Of a stretch of 64,000 bases of DNA, positions 8,990 to 18,212 are shown in pieces (position 1 is the stretch's first letter; each line of letters opens with the position of its first letter). The notes beneath the pieces are model-generated. The model ran no database searches. It worked only from the letters and a program-made list of their open reading frames with translations, and was not told the origin of the DNA. Location of the stretch: NCBI GenBank assembly GCA_021847345.1, contig JAJZTW010000015.1, forward strand, positions 1-64,000, read 5' to 3'. Source of the stretch: Pseudomonadota bacterium. Its GTDB lineage: Bacteria; Pseudomonadota; Gammaproteobacteria; Burkholderiales; Burkholderiaceae_C. The position numbers and the translations under genes were made by a program.

Positions 8990-9420
8990 GTGCAGAACCC
9001 CCTGGTTGCAAACCTCGATGGCGCCCGGCGCCGGCATGGCTGCGCGTCGAACTTGCCTCTTGGAGCCCGCATCGCGACGAAAGTTTCCGGGCTTCGCGAA
9101 TGCCCACAGATGCGCGTGGGGCATTCGCGCGCTGCGCAGCGCAATTCACAGGCACGTCGAACGCGCACCGGATCCCGGGTTCATCTCGACGGGCGTGGTC
9201 GGCAGCGGCCCGCATGCCATCCAGGCATGCCATGCAGGCCGGGCCGTGGTCGGGTCGCAGCCGGGACTTGCCGCGTCATGCCACCGGCCTACCATGAGGG
9301 GCTGGCCAGCGAGGCTTGACGAGGCGCGCAGTCGCCAGTCTGCAACGCCAGCAGGACACTTCTTACAATCCGGGAAGCTCAGCAGCTATTCCTGCTTCCC
9401 GTAGCGAACATCAAAGCCCC
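8990..9420. other. 431-bp divergent intergenic region with two hairpins
   Basis: Separates the leftward ddl-like gene from the rightward OMF lipoprotein gene. It contains an inverted repeat at 9095-9129 (CGCGAATGCCCAC / GTGGGGCATTCGCG, one bulged G) and a smaller one at 9212-9230 (GCATGCC / GGCATGC). A TACAAT box at 9364-9369 could be a -10 for the lipoprotein gene, but no good -35 precedes it. No convincing ORF. Confidence 0.5.
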
Positions 9421-10392
9421 TTGATCCGAACATTCCAGGCCCTTTGGATCGGGCTGCTTGTGCTGTGCACGTTGGGCGCATGCGCCCCACTGCAAGGCGC
9501 CGGTGGCCCACGAGCTTCCGAGACTCCCGCGCATGTCGACGTCAGCCCGACCCTGTCATGGTGGGACAAGGCCGGCGACCCCCTGCTGGCCCGCCTGATC
9601 GACGACGGGCTGGCAGCCGATGCGCGCCTGCGCCGCGAAGCCCAGGCGCTCGCCGCACAGCAGGCCCGGACTCGTCAGTGGCAATATCGCGTCGTGCAAT
9701 GGGTGGCTCGTACGCTGCACGAGGCGCCGCAGCCGACCGACGCGCTGGCGCTGCGACTGCAGGAGTCCCGGCTGCGCAAGGCCGCCCGCATCGCCCGCGC
9801 CTACGTCGATGTACGAAGCCTGCAGTCGAGACTGGCGTTGCGCCAGGCCTTCCAGGACCAGTTCCACGACGACGCCGACCTGGCTCGCTGGCGCCACGAG
9901 GCGGGGCTGGTGTCGGGAGTCGACAACGGGCTGGCGGCCACACTGGTCGGCGTCAACGCCAGCGCCCTCGGCACGACGCGCACCCGGCTTGCCGAGGCGA
10001 CGGCGGCGCTGGCGCGGCGCACCGGGCTGGCCAGCGCGCGGCTGGAGCTGATGCTGGACGACGGCGCCCGGGTGCCCCGCCTCGCCTGGCCCGCGGCACC
10101 GGCACCATGCCACGCCGCGGTGGTCGACCCGGCCGGGCTCGCCGGCGTGGAACGCGATGCCGAACGCACGGCCAGGGACGCGCGCGCCGCCTACCAGCTC
10201 GGCACCGGGGATTTCGCGACCCTGTACGTGGCGCAGACCGCCGTGGTGCATGCACGCGAGGCGAGCGTGGCCGAAGCGACGCGGCAGGCCCGCGCCGCAG
10301 TCGACGCGTGGACCGACCATGCCTTGCGCCTGCTGCACGGCGAGGCGCAACGCGGTGCTGCGAGCGCGCAGCACGGAGCCTGCGATGGCTGA
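9421..10392 (+). CDS. Short TolC-like outer-membrane-factor lipoprotein
   Basis: 323 residues from TTG 9421, which directly starts a lipoprotein signal (IRTFQALWIGLLVLCTLGAC, lipobox LGAC). The track start at TTG 9316 would bury the signal and is not favoured. The mature part is almost all helical with Ala/Arg heptads. It ends with YQLGTGDFATLYVAQTAV, which resembles the repeat ends of RND/NodT outer membrane factors. It is much shorter than usual (about 450-480), so parts of the barrel may be missing or reduced. Its stop overlaps the next gene, a membrane fusion protein, by 8 nt, which supports an efflux role. Confidence 0.6.
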   Translation: MIRTFQALWIGLLVLCTLGACAPLQGAGGPRASETPAHVDVSPTLSWWDKAGDPLLARLIDDGLAADARLRREAQALAAQQARTRQWQYRVVQWVARTLHEAPQPTDALALRLQESRLRKAARIARAYVDVRSLQSRLALRQAFQDQFHDDADLARWRHEAGLVSGVDNGLAATLVGVNASALGTTRTRLAEATAALARRTGLASARLELMLDDGARVPRLAWPAAPAPCHAAVVDPAGLAGVERDAERTARDARAAYQLGTGDFATLYVAQTAVVHAREASVAEATRQARAAVDAWTDHALRLLHGEAQRGAASAQHGACDG

Positions 10393-11578
10393 ACCCGTCG
10401 AGCCGTCCCAGGTCGACGCACTGCTGGGCGCGCGCCCGCGCAGCCGCGTGCGACGCTGGGTGAGCATCGGGCTGCTGCTGCTGGCCCTGGCCGTGGCGGC
10501 CACGCTGCTGTTGCGATTCCTGGAAGGCAATACCACGCCCTATTACATGGCGCCGGTGGTGCGCGCGGACCTGCGCCCGCAGCTGACCCTGGCCGGGCGC
10601 GCACGCCTGGCCGGCGAGACCACCGTGCGCGCGCCGCGCGACGCGCTGCTGCTCGCGCTGCCACAGGCGCCGGGGGATACGGTGGCACCGGGACAGGCAC
10701 TGGCGGTGGTGGACACCAGCGGCTTCGCGCAGGCCATCGCGGCGGACCGCTCCGCGCTGGCCGCAGCGCGTGAACAGCTGGCACGCGCGTGGGTCGACCA
10801 TGGGCTGGCGGCGAAGCGCCTGCAGCGCTACGACAAGGTCTGGCGCGAGTCGGACCAGCGCGTTCCATCGCTGAACGAGATGCAGGCGGCGCGCGCCGCG
10901 CTCACCTCCGCCGCCATCGAACTGCGACGCCGCCGCATCCTGGTGGGCGCCGCCCGCCGGCGCCTGGACGACGAGATCGCCGACCTGCAGGCCGCGCTGC
11001 CGCGCGCCCCCAGTGCCGGCGTGGTCGTGCAACGCCTGGTGGCCCCGGGAAGCCAGGTCCATGCCGGACAGCCGCTGCTGGAGCTCGCGCCGCTCGGCGC
11101 GCCGGCCCACGTGGTGGTGCCGCTGGACGCCGATGTCGGACCGCTGCCGGCGGGCATGCCGGCGCAGGTGCTGGTGGCCGGCAGCGGCGGCATGGAGCGC
11201 CCGGCCACGCTGCTGCGTGTGCAGACCAGCGCCACGGGACAGCGCGAGGCGGTGTTCGCGCTGGCACCCGACCCGCGACTTCCCCCCGCCGCGGCGGCGA
11301 CGGTCAAGATGACCCTGCCGCTCAGGCGCCACGTGCTGCTGGTGCCCAACGCTGCGCTTGCCTTCGCTCCGCATTGTTCGGCGCCAGCAGCGGGGAGCAG
11401 CATCTGCCTGCTCGACCGCGACGGCACGGCGCGCAGCGTGGAGATCGTCGCCGGCCCGAGTGACGGCCATCGCACGCAGATCCTCGGCGGGCAGGTGCGC
11501 CCCGGGCAACTGGCGATCATCGGCTGGCGCGAAGCGCCGGCGGCGTCGGCGCCGAAGGCGAGCGCCTCCAACCCCTGA
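10385..11578 (+). CDS. HlyD/MacA-type membrane fusion protein
   Basis: 397 residues; start ATG 10385 inside the end of the OMF gene. One N-terminal membrane anchor (WVSIGLLLLALAVAATLLL), then a lipoyl-like half-motif (ETTVRAPRDALLLAL / APSAGVVVQRLVAPGSQVHAGQPLL) around a helical hairpin, then beta-barrel domains. This is the layout of periplasmic adaptor proteins linking an inner-membrane pump to an OMF. No inner-membrane pump gene follows; the next gene is the glucan gene opgD/G. The pump is either elsewhere, or the adaptor/OMF pair serves another envelope task. Confidence 0.78.
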   Translation: MAEPVEPSQVDALLGARPRSRVRRWVSIGLLLLALAVAATLLLRFLEGNTTPYYMAPVVRADLRPQLTLAGRARLAGETTVRAPRDALLLALPQAPGDTVAPGQALAVVDTSGFAQAIAADRSALAAAREQLARAWVDHGLAAKRLQRYDKVWRESDQRVPSLNEMQAARAALTSAAIELRRRRILVGAARRRLDDEIADLQAALPRAPSAGVVVQRLVAPGSQVHAGQPLLELAPLGAPAHVVVPLDADVGPLPAGMPAQVLVAGSGGMERPATLLRVQTSATGQREAVFALAPDPRLPPAAAATVKMTLPLRRHVLLVPNAALAFAPHCSAPAAGSSICLLDRDGTARSVEIVAGPSDGHRTQILGGQVRPGQLAIIGWREAPAASAPKASASNP

Positions 11579-11609
11579 CGCGGACGTCCTGTCGCCCGCT
11601 TGCACGACC

Positions 11610-13139
11610 ATGACCTCCTCTGCTCCCAAGTTCACGCGCCGCCAGGCCGGCGGCGCCCTGGCATCGCTGGCCGCCGGCCTGGTGCACCCGGGCATGGCCT
11701 TCGCCGCAGGCGGCGGCCGCTGGGGTCCGCCCCGCCCGTTCTCCTGGGAACTGCTGGTCTCGCGCGCCGAACGCCTGGCCCGCAAGCCCTACGTGGCGCC
11801 GCGTCCGTCGGCGCACGCGGTCGACGGCTGGGATGCCTTCGTTCGCCTGACCTACGGCGCGGCGCAGGCCGTCACGGGCACGGTTCGCCTGTTCCCGACG
11901 CGGCGCGGCGTGGCCCCCTACGGCGTCTCGATTCACGTGGTCGACGGCGGCACGGCGCGCAAGCTCATCGACACCCGGGGCCTGTTCGGCGGCCAGCAGG
12001 TGGCCGACCCGGCCGGCTGGCGCGTGCTGGCCCCCGATGCGCGCACCGACTGGATGGCCTTCCTCGGCGCCTCGTATTTCCGCTGCTCGGGCACGGCCAA
12101 CCGCTACGGCCTGTCGGCGCGCGGGGTTTCGGTGGACACCGGCCTGCCCGGCCCGGAGGAGTTCCCGGCCTTCACCGACTTCTGGATCGAGCAGCCGTCG
12201 GACGACCGCGTGATCACGCATGCGCTGCTCGACGGGCCGTCGCTGAGCGGGGCCTACGCCATCGATACCGTGCGCCACGAAGGCGTGGACATGGTGCAGG
12301 ACGTGCGCTGCGCGCTGTTCCTGCGGCGCGACGTGCAACGCCTGGGAATCGCCCCGCAGACCAGCATGTTCCTGTACGACCAGACGCGCGCCGACGGCAT
12401 GCCGCACGCGCGCCCGATCGGCGACTGGCGCCCGCAGGTACACGATTCGGGAGGGCTGGCGATCCGCACCGGGACCGGCGAACGCATCTGGCGCCCGCTG
12501 CACAACCCGTCGCAGGCGCGCATGCATGCGTTCCGCGCCGATCACCCGCAGGGCTTCGGGCTCATGCAGCGCGACCGCGATTTCTCGCACTACGAGGACG
12601 ACGAACTGTTCTACGACCTGCGGCCTTCGCTGTGGGTGCAGCCGCAGGGTGACTGGGGCACCGGTTCGGTGATGCTGTACGAGATGGCTTCGATCTCCGA
12701 GACGGTGGACAACATCGGCGCGTTCTGGGTGGCCGACGAACCCGCCCGCGCCGGGCAGCGGCGCGACCTGGCCTACCGCCTGACGTGGACCTCGGCCGAC
12801 CCGAGCACCGACGCCAACGCGCATTGCAGCAATGTGTTCATCGGTCCGGCCGGCCCGACCGATACGCCGCCCGACCCGAACACCCGCAAGTACGTGGTCG
12901 ACTTCCACGGGGACGTGCTGGGCGGGCTGGACGACTCCAGCGGCGTGCAGGCGCTGACCGACCTGCCGGCCGCCGCCATCATGGACCTGCGCGCCCACCG
13001 CCTGCATGGCCGCAGCAAGGCCTGGCGCGTGATGCTGGACATGCGCCTGGCCGGGCTGGCGCAAAAGGAATTCCGCCTGTTCCTGCGACGCGGGGCCCAG
13101 GCGCTGAGCGAGACCGTGGTGGTCACGCTCGAGGCCTGA
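11610..13139 (+). CDS. opgD: Periplasmic glucan biosynthesis protein OpgD/OpgG
   Basis: 509 residues, matching the OpgG/OpgD family length (about 510-550). The signal contains KFTRRQAGGALASLAAG, a twin-arginine pattern; in E. coli OpgD uses Tat whereas OpgG uses Sec, so opgD is the preferred symbol. Core blocks such as LFGGQQVADPAGWRVL, PAFTDFWIEQP and SHYEDDELFYDLRPSLWVQP are typical of the family. It acts in the periplasm on osmoregulated periplasmic glucans made by OpgH, encoded 32 bp downstream. The opgD/opgG choice is uncertain. Confidence 0.85.
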   Translation: MTSSAPKFTRRQAGGALASLAAGLVHPGMAFAAGGGRWGPPRPFSWELLVSRAERLARKPYVAPRPSAHAVDGWDAFVRLTYGAAQAVTGTVRLFPTRRGVAPYGVSIHVVDGGTARKLIDTRGLFGGQQVADPAGWRVLAPDARTDWMAFLGASYFRCSGTANRYGLSARGVSVDTGLPGPEEFPAFTDFWIEQPSDDRVITHALLDGPSLSGAYAIDTVRHEGVDMVQDVRCALFLRRDVQRLGIAPQTSMFLYDQTRADGMPHARPIGDWRPQVHDSGGLAIRTGTGERIWRPLHNPSQARMHAFRADHPQGFGLMQRDRDFSHYEDDELFYDLRPSLWVQPQGDWGTGSVMLYEMASISETVDNIGAFWVADEPARAGQRRDLAYRLTWTSADPSTDANAHCSNVFIGPAGPTDTPPDPNTRKYVVDFHGDVLGGLDDSSGVQALTDLPAAAIMDLRAHRLHGRSKAWRVMLDMRLAGLAQKEFRLFLRRGAQALSETVVVTLEA

Positions 13140-13171
13140 GACGCCACGCCCGCCACGCCGAGCCGAGCGCG

Positions 13172-14989
13172 ATGCCCGCCGATCCCGCGATGTCCACGAC
13201 ACCCCCGATGCTGCCGCCCGAGGCGCCGCTGGACATGCCGATCCAGCGCTTCGACGGACCGCCGCCCGGCTCCATCGAGGTGCTGACCCAGCCGCATGGC
13301 ATGCTGGTCAAGCGCCTGCTGCTGATCACCATGACCGCGGTGCTGGCGCTGGCGGCCTCCACGCAATTGCGCATGGTGCTGGCGCGCGATCGCGTCGACG
13401 CGCTGGACATCGTGCTGCTGGTGGTGTTCGTGCCGCTGTTCGCGTGGATCTCCTTCGGCTTCGTGAACTCGGCGATCGGGTTCTTCAAGCTCATCAGCGG
13501 CGAGCATCCCGGATTCACCGCGGTGCCCAGCCCGGCGCAATCGCTGCGCCACCGCGTGGCCGTGCTGATGCCGGTGTACAACGAGGACGTCGAGGCCACC
13601 TTCGGGCGTGTGCGCACGATGGCCCGTTCCATCGCCGCCGCGGGCGGCGCCCCCTGGATCGACTTTTTCGTGCTCAGCGATTCGAGCGAGGACAACGGCA
13701 GGATCGAGCAGGCGGCCTGGCTCGAACTGGCGCGCACGGCGCCGATCGCGGTGTATTACCGGCGCCGCGAGCGCAACACGGCGCGCAAGCCCGGCAACAT
13801 CGCCGAATGGGTGCGTCGTTTCGGCGCCGCCTACGAGTGCATGCTGGTGCTCGACGCCGACAGCCTGATGAGCGGATCGGCCATCGTCGGCATGGCGTCG
13901 ATCATGGAAGTGCGCCCGTCGATCGGACTGCTGCAGACGGTGCCGATGATCACCAACGCGCGCACGCTGTTCCAGCGCTGGATGCAGTTCGCCAGCGAGG
14001 CCTACGGTCCCATCGCCACCGCCGGGCTGCTGTGGTGGTCGGGATCGGAAGCGAACTTCTGGGGACACAACGCGATCGTTCGCACGCGCGCCTTCGCGCA
14101 GAGCTGCGGGCTGCCCGAGTTGCCCGGCAAGCCACCGTTCGGCGGCTACATCCAGAGCCATGACATGATCGAGTCGGCCTTGTTGCGCAGGCGCGGCTGG
14201 GCGGTGCACATGGTGATGATCGACGGCAGCTACGAGGAATTCCCGCCGACGATCGCCGACTATGCCACGCGCGACCGGCGCTGGATGCAGGGCAACGTGC
14301 AGCACCTGCGCCTGCTGGGAACCTCCGGTCTGCATTGGGCCAGCCGGCTGCACCTGCTGCTCGGCGCGTCGGCCTACCTGACCTCGCCGGGCTGGCTGCT
14401 GCTGCTGCTCACCAGCGCGCTGCAGGTATGCTTCTCGCGCCAGGCGACGCTGGTGGGCATGTCGACCCCGTGGGTGCTGTGGCTGACCCTGCTGCTGTTG
14501 TTCGGGCCGAAGCTGATGGGCATGACCTGGCTGTTGTCGTCGGCGCAGCGCAGGCGCAGCTTCGGCGGCACGCTTCGCATCGTGCTGTCGGTGCTGCTCG
14601 ACATCCCGATGGCCGCGCTGATGGCCCCGGTCACCATGGTGACCCAGACCCGGGCGCTGGCGTCGATGGCCCTGGGAATCTCGTCGGGCTGGTCGGCCCA
14701 GGTGCGCGAGGCGCGGCGCATCCCTGTGCTGGCGGTGCTGCCCAACCTGCGCGAGCACCTGCTGCTGGGACTGGCATTCGCCGCGCTGGCCTTCATCGAT
14801 CCGGTCGTGGCTCTGTGGTTCTCGCCCATCACGCTCGGCCTGCTCAGCGCGCCGTGGTTGATCAGCTGGACCTCGAGCGAGCGCCTCGGCAGCGTGCTCG
14901 CGGGCTGGGGCCTGTTCCGCGTGCCGCCCCCCCAGATGGGCGAGCCGGACGGCCAGCAAGGGCCCGCAGCGGCAGCACGGCAGGCGTAG
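13172..14989 (+). CDS. opgH: Glucosyltransferase OpgH (periplasmic glucan synthesis)
   Basis: 605 residues, shorter than E. coli OpgH (847), mostly from a reduced N-terminus. Inner-membrane GT2 enzyme that polymerises glucose from UDP-glucose and moves the chain outward. Visible motifs are MPVYNEDVEATFGRV, the metal-binding DADS in CMLVLDADSLMSGS, the acceptor-site QSHDMIESALLRRRGW, and RDRRWMQGN. Several membrane helices flank and follow the catalytic domain. Start at ATG 13172; ATG 13190 is also possible and neither has a strong ribosome site. Operon partner of the opgD/G gene. Confidence 0.9.
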   Translation: MPADPAMSTTPPMLPPEAPLDMPIQRFDGPPPGSIEVLTQPHGMLVKRLLLITMTAVLALAASTQLRMVLARDRVDALDIVLLVVFVPLFAWISFGFVNSAIGFFKLISGEHPGFTAVPSPAQSLRHRVAVLMPVYNEDVEATFGRVRTMARSIAAAGGAPWIDFFVLSDSSEDNGRIEQAAWLELARTAPIAVYYRRRERNTARKPGNIAEWVRRFGAAYECMLVLDADSLMSGSAIVGMASIMEVRPSIGLLQTVPMITNARTLFQRWMQFASEAYGPIATAGLLWWSGSEANFWGHNAIVRTRAFAQSCGLPELPGKPPFGGYIQSHDMIESALLRRRGWAVHMVMIDGSYEEFPPTIADYATRDRRWMQGNVQHLRLLGTSGLHWASRLHLLLGASAYLTSPGWLLLLLTSALQVCFSRQATLVGMSTPWVLWLTLLLLFGPKLMGMTWLLSSAQRRRSFGGTLRIVLSVLLDIPMAALMAPVTMVTQTRALASMALGISSGWSAQVREARRIPVLAVLPNLREHLLLGLAFAALAFIDPVVALWFSPITLGLLSAPWLISWTSSERLGSVLAGWGLFRVPPPQMGEPDGQQGPAAAARQA

Positions 14990-15010
14990 CGCGCGACCGC
15001 GCAGGCGGTC

Positions 15011-15652
15011 TCACCGCGCTGCGAGCCAGGCGCGCAGCTCGGGCAGGATGGCCTCCGCGGCCCGGTAGCCGTGGGTCACCAGGCTGTAGGGGACATCGCC
15101 CCCGCGCCCGGCGATCAGGGTCGGGAAGCCGCGAATGCCACTGGCCTGGGCCAGGGCGAAATCGGCGCGCGTGTCCTGCGCCGCCTGCGGCGAGAGCCAG
15201 TCGCGCTCGAACTCGGCTGCGTCGACGCCGAGCCCGGATGCGATCGAGGACAGCACGGCCAGGTCGGTGACGTCCCGGTTGGCGGCATAGAACGCGTGCT
15301 GGATGTCGCGCAGCGCGCGCAGCGCGAGGGTCTCGCCGCGGCGGCGCAGCACGACCACGGCACGGCAGGCCGGCTCGGTGTCGTAGACGAAGCCGGGACG
15401 GTCGAAAAAACTCCAGTCGAAGGCCTGCCCGGTCATCGCGTGCACATGCTGCCAATGCTCGCGCACGTCGGCCCGGTCCGCGTCACGCATCGGCACACGG
15501 GTGCCGGGTCGCAGGCCGCCGAGCACCAGGCGAATCGGCAGCGCGTCGCCGAAGTCTCGCTGGATGGCGTGGATCACCGGGGAGAATCCCCAGCACCAGG
15601 AGCACATCGGATCGGCGAAGTACACCAGGTGAGGCGCAGTGTCGGCAGGCAT
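15011..15652 (-). CDS. DsbA-family (FrnE-like) thiol oxidoreductase
   Basis: 213 residues from ATG 15652 (MPADTAPHLVYFADP), which matches where cytoplasmic FrnE-like DsbA proteins begin; the longer track ORF adds unrelated residues. The active-site CSWC follows the first strand (FADPMCSWCWGFSP). An inserted helical domain and the cis-proline region GIRGFPTLI follow. No signal peptide, so probably cytoplasmic, acting as a disulfide isomerase or in stress defence. No Shine-Dalgarno is visible. Convergent with opgH, 21 bp away. Confidence 0.85.
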   Translation of the reverse strand: MPADTAPHLVYFADPMCSWCWGFSPVIHAIQRDFGDALPIRLVLGGLRPGTRVPMRDADRADVREHWQHVHAMTGQAFDWSFFDRPGFVYDTEPACRAVVVLRRRGETLALRALRDIQHAFYAANRDVTDLAVLSSIASGLGVDAAEFERDWLSPQAAQDTRADFALAQASGIRGFPTLIAGRGGDVPYSLVTHGYRAAEAILPELRAWLAAR

Positions 15653-15873
15653 GAGGCTGGCGCGAAATGATGGGACGCGAAATTGTATTAACCATTCCAT
15701 TTCCACAAGACCCAGGCGAGAGCAGGCGCGCGACACCCTGGGCATGTCTCGAAAATGCGCGCGCTGCGCGCCCGCTCGCAAGGCGCAGGCACCCGCATGC
15801 ATCGTCCCGCTTGAATATGCGGCTATCCTTGCATGCAGGAATGCCCCGCGGCTGCAACCTGGAGAATCGCATC

Positions 15874-17961
15874 ATGGCCAGCGCCAAGCCTGCGCCCGTC
15901 TGCCTGTTCGAGGCCATGGTCAACGCCCAGGACGACGCCATGTTCACCGTCGATGGGAACGACGCCGTGTGCAGCTGGAATCACGCGGCCCAGCGCTTGT
16001 TCGGCTATGCGGCATCGGAGGCGCTGGGCATGCCGCTTGCCGAGTTGCTGGCGGAGCAACCGACGACCCCCGATGGGGGCGGCTCGGGCGACCAGGCGCT
16101 GAGCGCCCAGCGCGTGCTGCGCGACCGCCACGGCATGCTGCTGTCGGTGCTGGTGACGCGCACTCCGATCGGCGGCCCGGCGCCCGGCACGCTGGCCTCG
16201 CTGATCACCGTGCATTCCCTGCAGAGCACCCCCCTGCAGGGCGCGGACGCACCGCGGCAGCGCGCCATGAACGTCTACGAGTCGCTGGTCGAGGGCTCGG
16301 ACGACGCCATCGTGACCAAGACCCTGGCAGGCATCGTGACCAGCTGGAACCCGGGCGCGCAGCGCCTGTTCGGTTTCTCGGCGGCGGAGATGATCGGCGA
16401 GTCGATCACCAAGATCATTCCGCTGGACCGACTGCACGAGGAGGAAATGATCCTGCAGCGCATCGCCGCCGGCGAACGCGTGGAGCATTTCGAGACCGTG
16501 CGCACCCACAAGAGCGGCTCCCTGGTGCATGTCTCGGTGACCATCTCGCCGCTGCGAGATGCCGGCGGGCGCGTGGTCGGCGCGTCCAAGATCGCGCGCG
16601 ACATCGGCGAACGCATCCTGGCGGCGCAGACCATCTGGCGCCAGGCCAACCAGGACACGCTGACCAACCTGCCCAACCGCTCCGCATTCCGCCGCCAGCT
16701 GGAGATGGAGGTCGCTCGCGCCGAGCGCGAGAGCGGGCATTTCGCGCTGCTGTACGCCGACCTGGATCATTTCAAGATGGTCAACGACTCGCTGGGCCAT
16801 GACGCCGGCGACGCCTTGCTCGTGGCAGTGGCCAAACGCCTGCGCGCCGCGCTGCGTGGGTCCGACGTGCTGGCCCGCCTGGGCGGCGACGAATTCACCG
16901 TGCTGCTTCCCACGCTGGACGACCCGCTGGCCCTGCACACGGTCAGCTCGAAGTTGCACGATGCGCTGGCCGAGCCCTTCGCGCATGCATCGCACCCGAT
17001 CCACGTGTCGGCGAGCATCGGCATGGCGATGTACCCGCGCGACGGAACAAGTGCCGACGAACTGCTGCGGCATGCCGACCTGGCGATGTACGAGGCCAAG
17101 AACGAAGGTCGCAATCGCACCATCGTGTACGAGGCCTCGATGGACCAGCGCGCGCGCGGGCGCCTGCTGCTGGCCGGGGACCTGCGGCGTGCCGCGCAGC
17201 AGGGCGAGCTGTACCTGGCCTACCAGCCGGTGGTGCGCGTGAGCGACGGTGAAGCGCTCAAGTTCGAGGCGCTGATGCGCTGGCGGCACCCGGCATTCGG
17301 CACCGTGCACCCGGCCCGCTTCATCCCGCTGGCCGAGGAGACCGGGTTGATCCTGGAGCTCGGTGACTGGGTGTTCCGACGCGCGGCGCAGCAGGCGCTG
17401 CGCTGGTGCGAACTGCACGGCGCACCGATCCAGGTGAGTTTCAACGTCTCGCCGCTGCAGCTCACCGCCGACGTCGACCACACCGCGCATTGGGGCGCGC
17501 ATGTGCGCGACATCGGACTCGATCCCTCCCGGCTGGTGGTCGAGGTGACCGAGACCGTGATGCTCGACGATTCGCCACGCATCGCGCAGCGCCTGCGGGA
17601 ACTGCGCCGACAGGGATTCCAGGTCGCGGTGGACGATTTCGGCACCGGGGTGTCGAACCTGGCCGCGCTCAGTCGCATCGAGGTCGACTATCTGAAAATC
17701 GACCAGTCGCTGGTGCGCAAGCTGCCCGACGACCCGCGCAAGCTCGCCATCTGCGAGGCGATCGTCGCCATGGCGCATCGACTGGGCATCCAGGTCATCG
17801 CCGAAGGCATCGAGACCGACGAGGAACTCGAGCGCATCCGCGACATCCGCTGCGACTTCGCGCAGGGCTATCTGTACGCGCAACCGCAGGACGAAGCGCG
17901 CGCCACGCAGTGGCTGCTCGAGCAGCGCGAGCGGCGCGCCCTCTCGCGCGGCGACGCCTGA
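15874..17961 (+). CDS. PAS-PAS-GGDEF-EAL cyclic-di-GMP enzyme
   Basis: 695 residues from ATG 15874 with GGAGA 9 nt upstream. Two PAS domains (about 10-115 and 128-255, the second with DAIVTKTLAGIVTSWNPGAQ), GGDEF (265-425) and EAL (440-690). The GGDEF motif is intact (LARLGGDEFTVL near 337) with an RxxD inhibitory site (RGSD) just upstream. The EAL motif (KFEALMRW near 465), DDFGTG, KIDQSL and EGIET are also intact. Both synthesis and hydrolysis of c-di-GMP are therefore possible. No membrane segment, so cytosolic and probably ligand- or redox-sensing through PAS. Confidence 0.92.
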   Translation: MASAKPAPVCLFEAMVNAQDDAMFTVDGNDAVCSWNHAAQRLFGYAASEALGMPLAELLAEQPTTPDGGGSGDQALSAQRVLRDRHGMLLSVLVTRTPIGGPAPGTLASLITVHSLQSTPLQGADAPRQRAMNVYESLVEGSDDAIVTKTLAGIVTSWNPGAQRLFGFSAAEMIGESITKIIPLDRLHEEEMILQRIAAGERVEHFETVRTHKSGSLVHVSVTISPLRDAGGRVVGASKIARDIGERILAAQTIWRQANQDTLTNLPNRSAFRRQLEMEVARAERESGHFALLYADLDHFKMVNDSLGHDAGDALLVAVAKRLRAALRGSDVLARLGGDEFTVLLPTLDDPLALHTVSSKLHDALAEPFAHASHPIHVSASIGMAMYPRDGTSADELLRHADLAMYEAKNEGRNRTIVYEASMDQRARGRLLLAGDLRRAAQQGELYLAYQPVVRVSDGEALKFEALMRWRHPAFGTVHPARFIPLAEETGLILELGDWVFRRAAQQALRWCELHGAPIQVSFNVSPLQLTADVDHTAHWGAHVRDIGLDPSRLVVEVTETVMLDDSPRIAQRLRELRRQGFQVAVDDFGTGVSNLAALSRIEVDYLKIDQSLVRKLPDDPRKLAICEAIVAMAHRLGIQVIAEGIETDEELERIRDIRCDFAQGYLYAQPQDEARATQWLLEQRERRALSRGDA

Positions 17962-17965
17962 GCCG

Positions 17966-18212
17966 CTCACGAGAAAACGCAGGGCCGCCCCAAGTTTTCT
18001 CCACCCCACGGGGGATGAGGCCGGACAAGCTGCTGTGCCTGCGCACAGCAGCGCGCCGGCCGAATCCGAGCAGCCTGCAAGCTGCGAGGTGGAACGGGTC
18101 GGGCCCCAGGCCCGGCCCTGGGGGCACTCACGAGAAAACGCAGGGCCGCCCCAAGTTTTCTCGACCCCCACGGGGGGCGGGTCGGGCCCCAGGCCCGGCC
18201 CTGGGGGCACTC
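17966..18212. repeat. Composite of duplicated hairpin elements
   Basis: Four elements fill the gap after the GGDEF-EAL gene. A 36-nt unit at 17966-18001 is repeated exactly at 18127-18162; each copy has GAGAAAAC...GTTTTCTC arms. A 35-nt unit at 18095-18129 is repeated exactly at 18178-18212; each has CCCCAGG...CCTGGGG arms. A further perfect 10-bp hairpin (GCTGCTGTGC / GCACAGCAGC) sits at 18029-18052. The arrangement hairpin A, spacer, hairpin B, hairpin A, hairpin B looks like a partly duplicated REP/BIME-type element at a convergent gene junction. Terminator activity is plausible. Confidence 0.8.

Noticed and set aside
9316-9420. N-terminal extension of the OMF lipoprotein from TTG 9316
   Set aside because: It would place 35 polar residues before a perfect lipoprotein signal that starts at TTG 9421.
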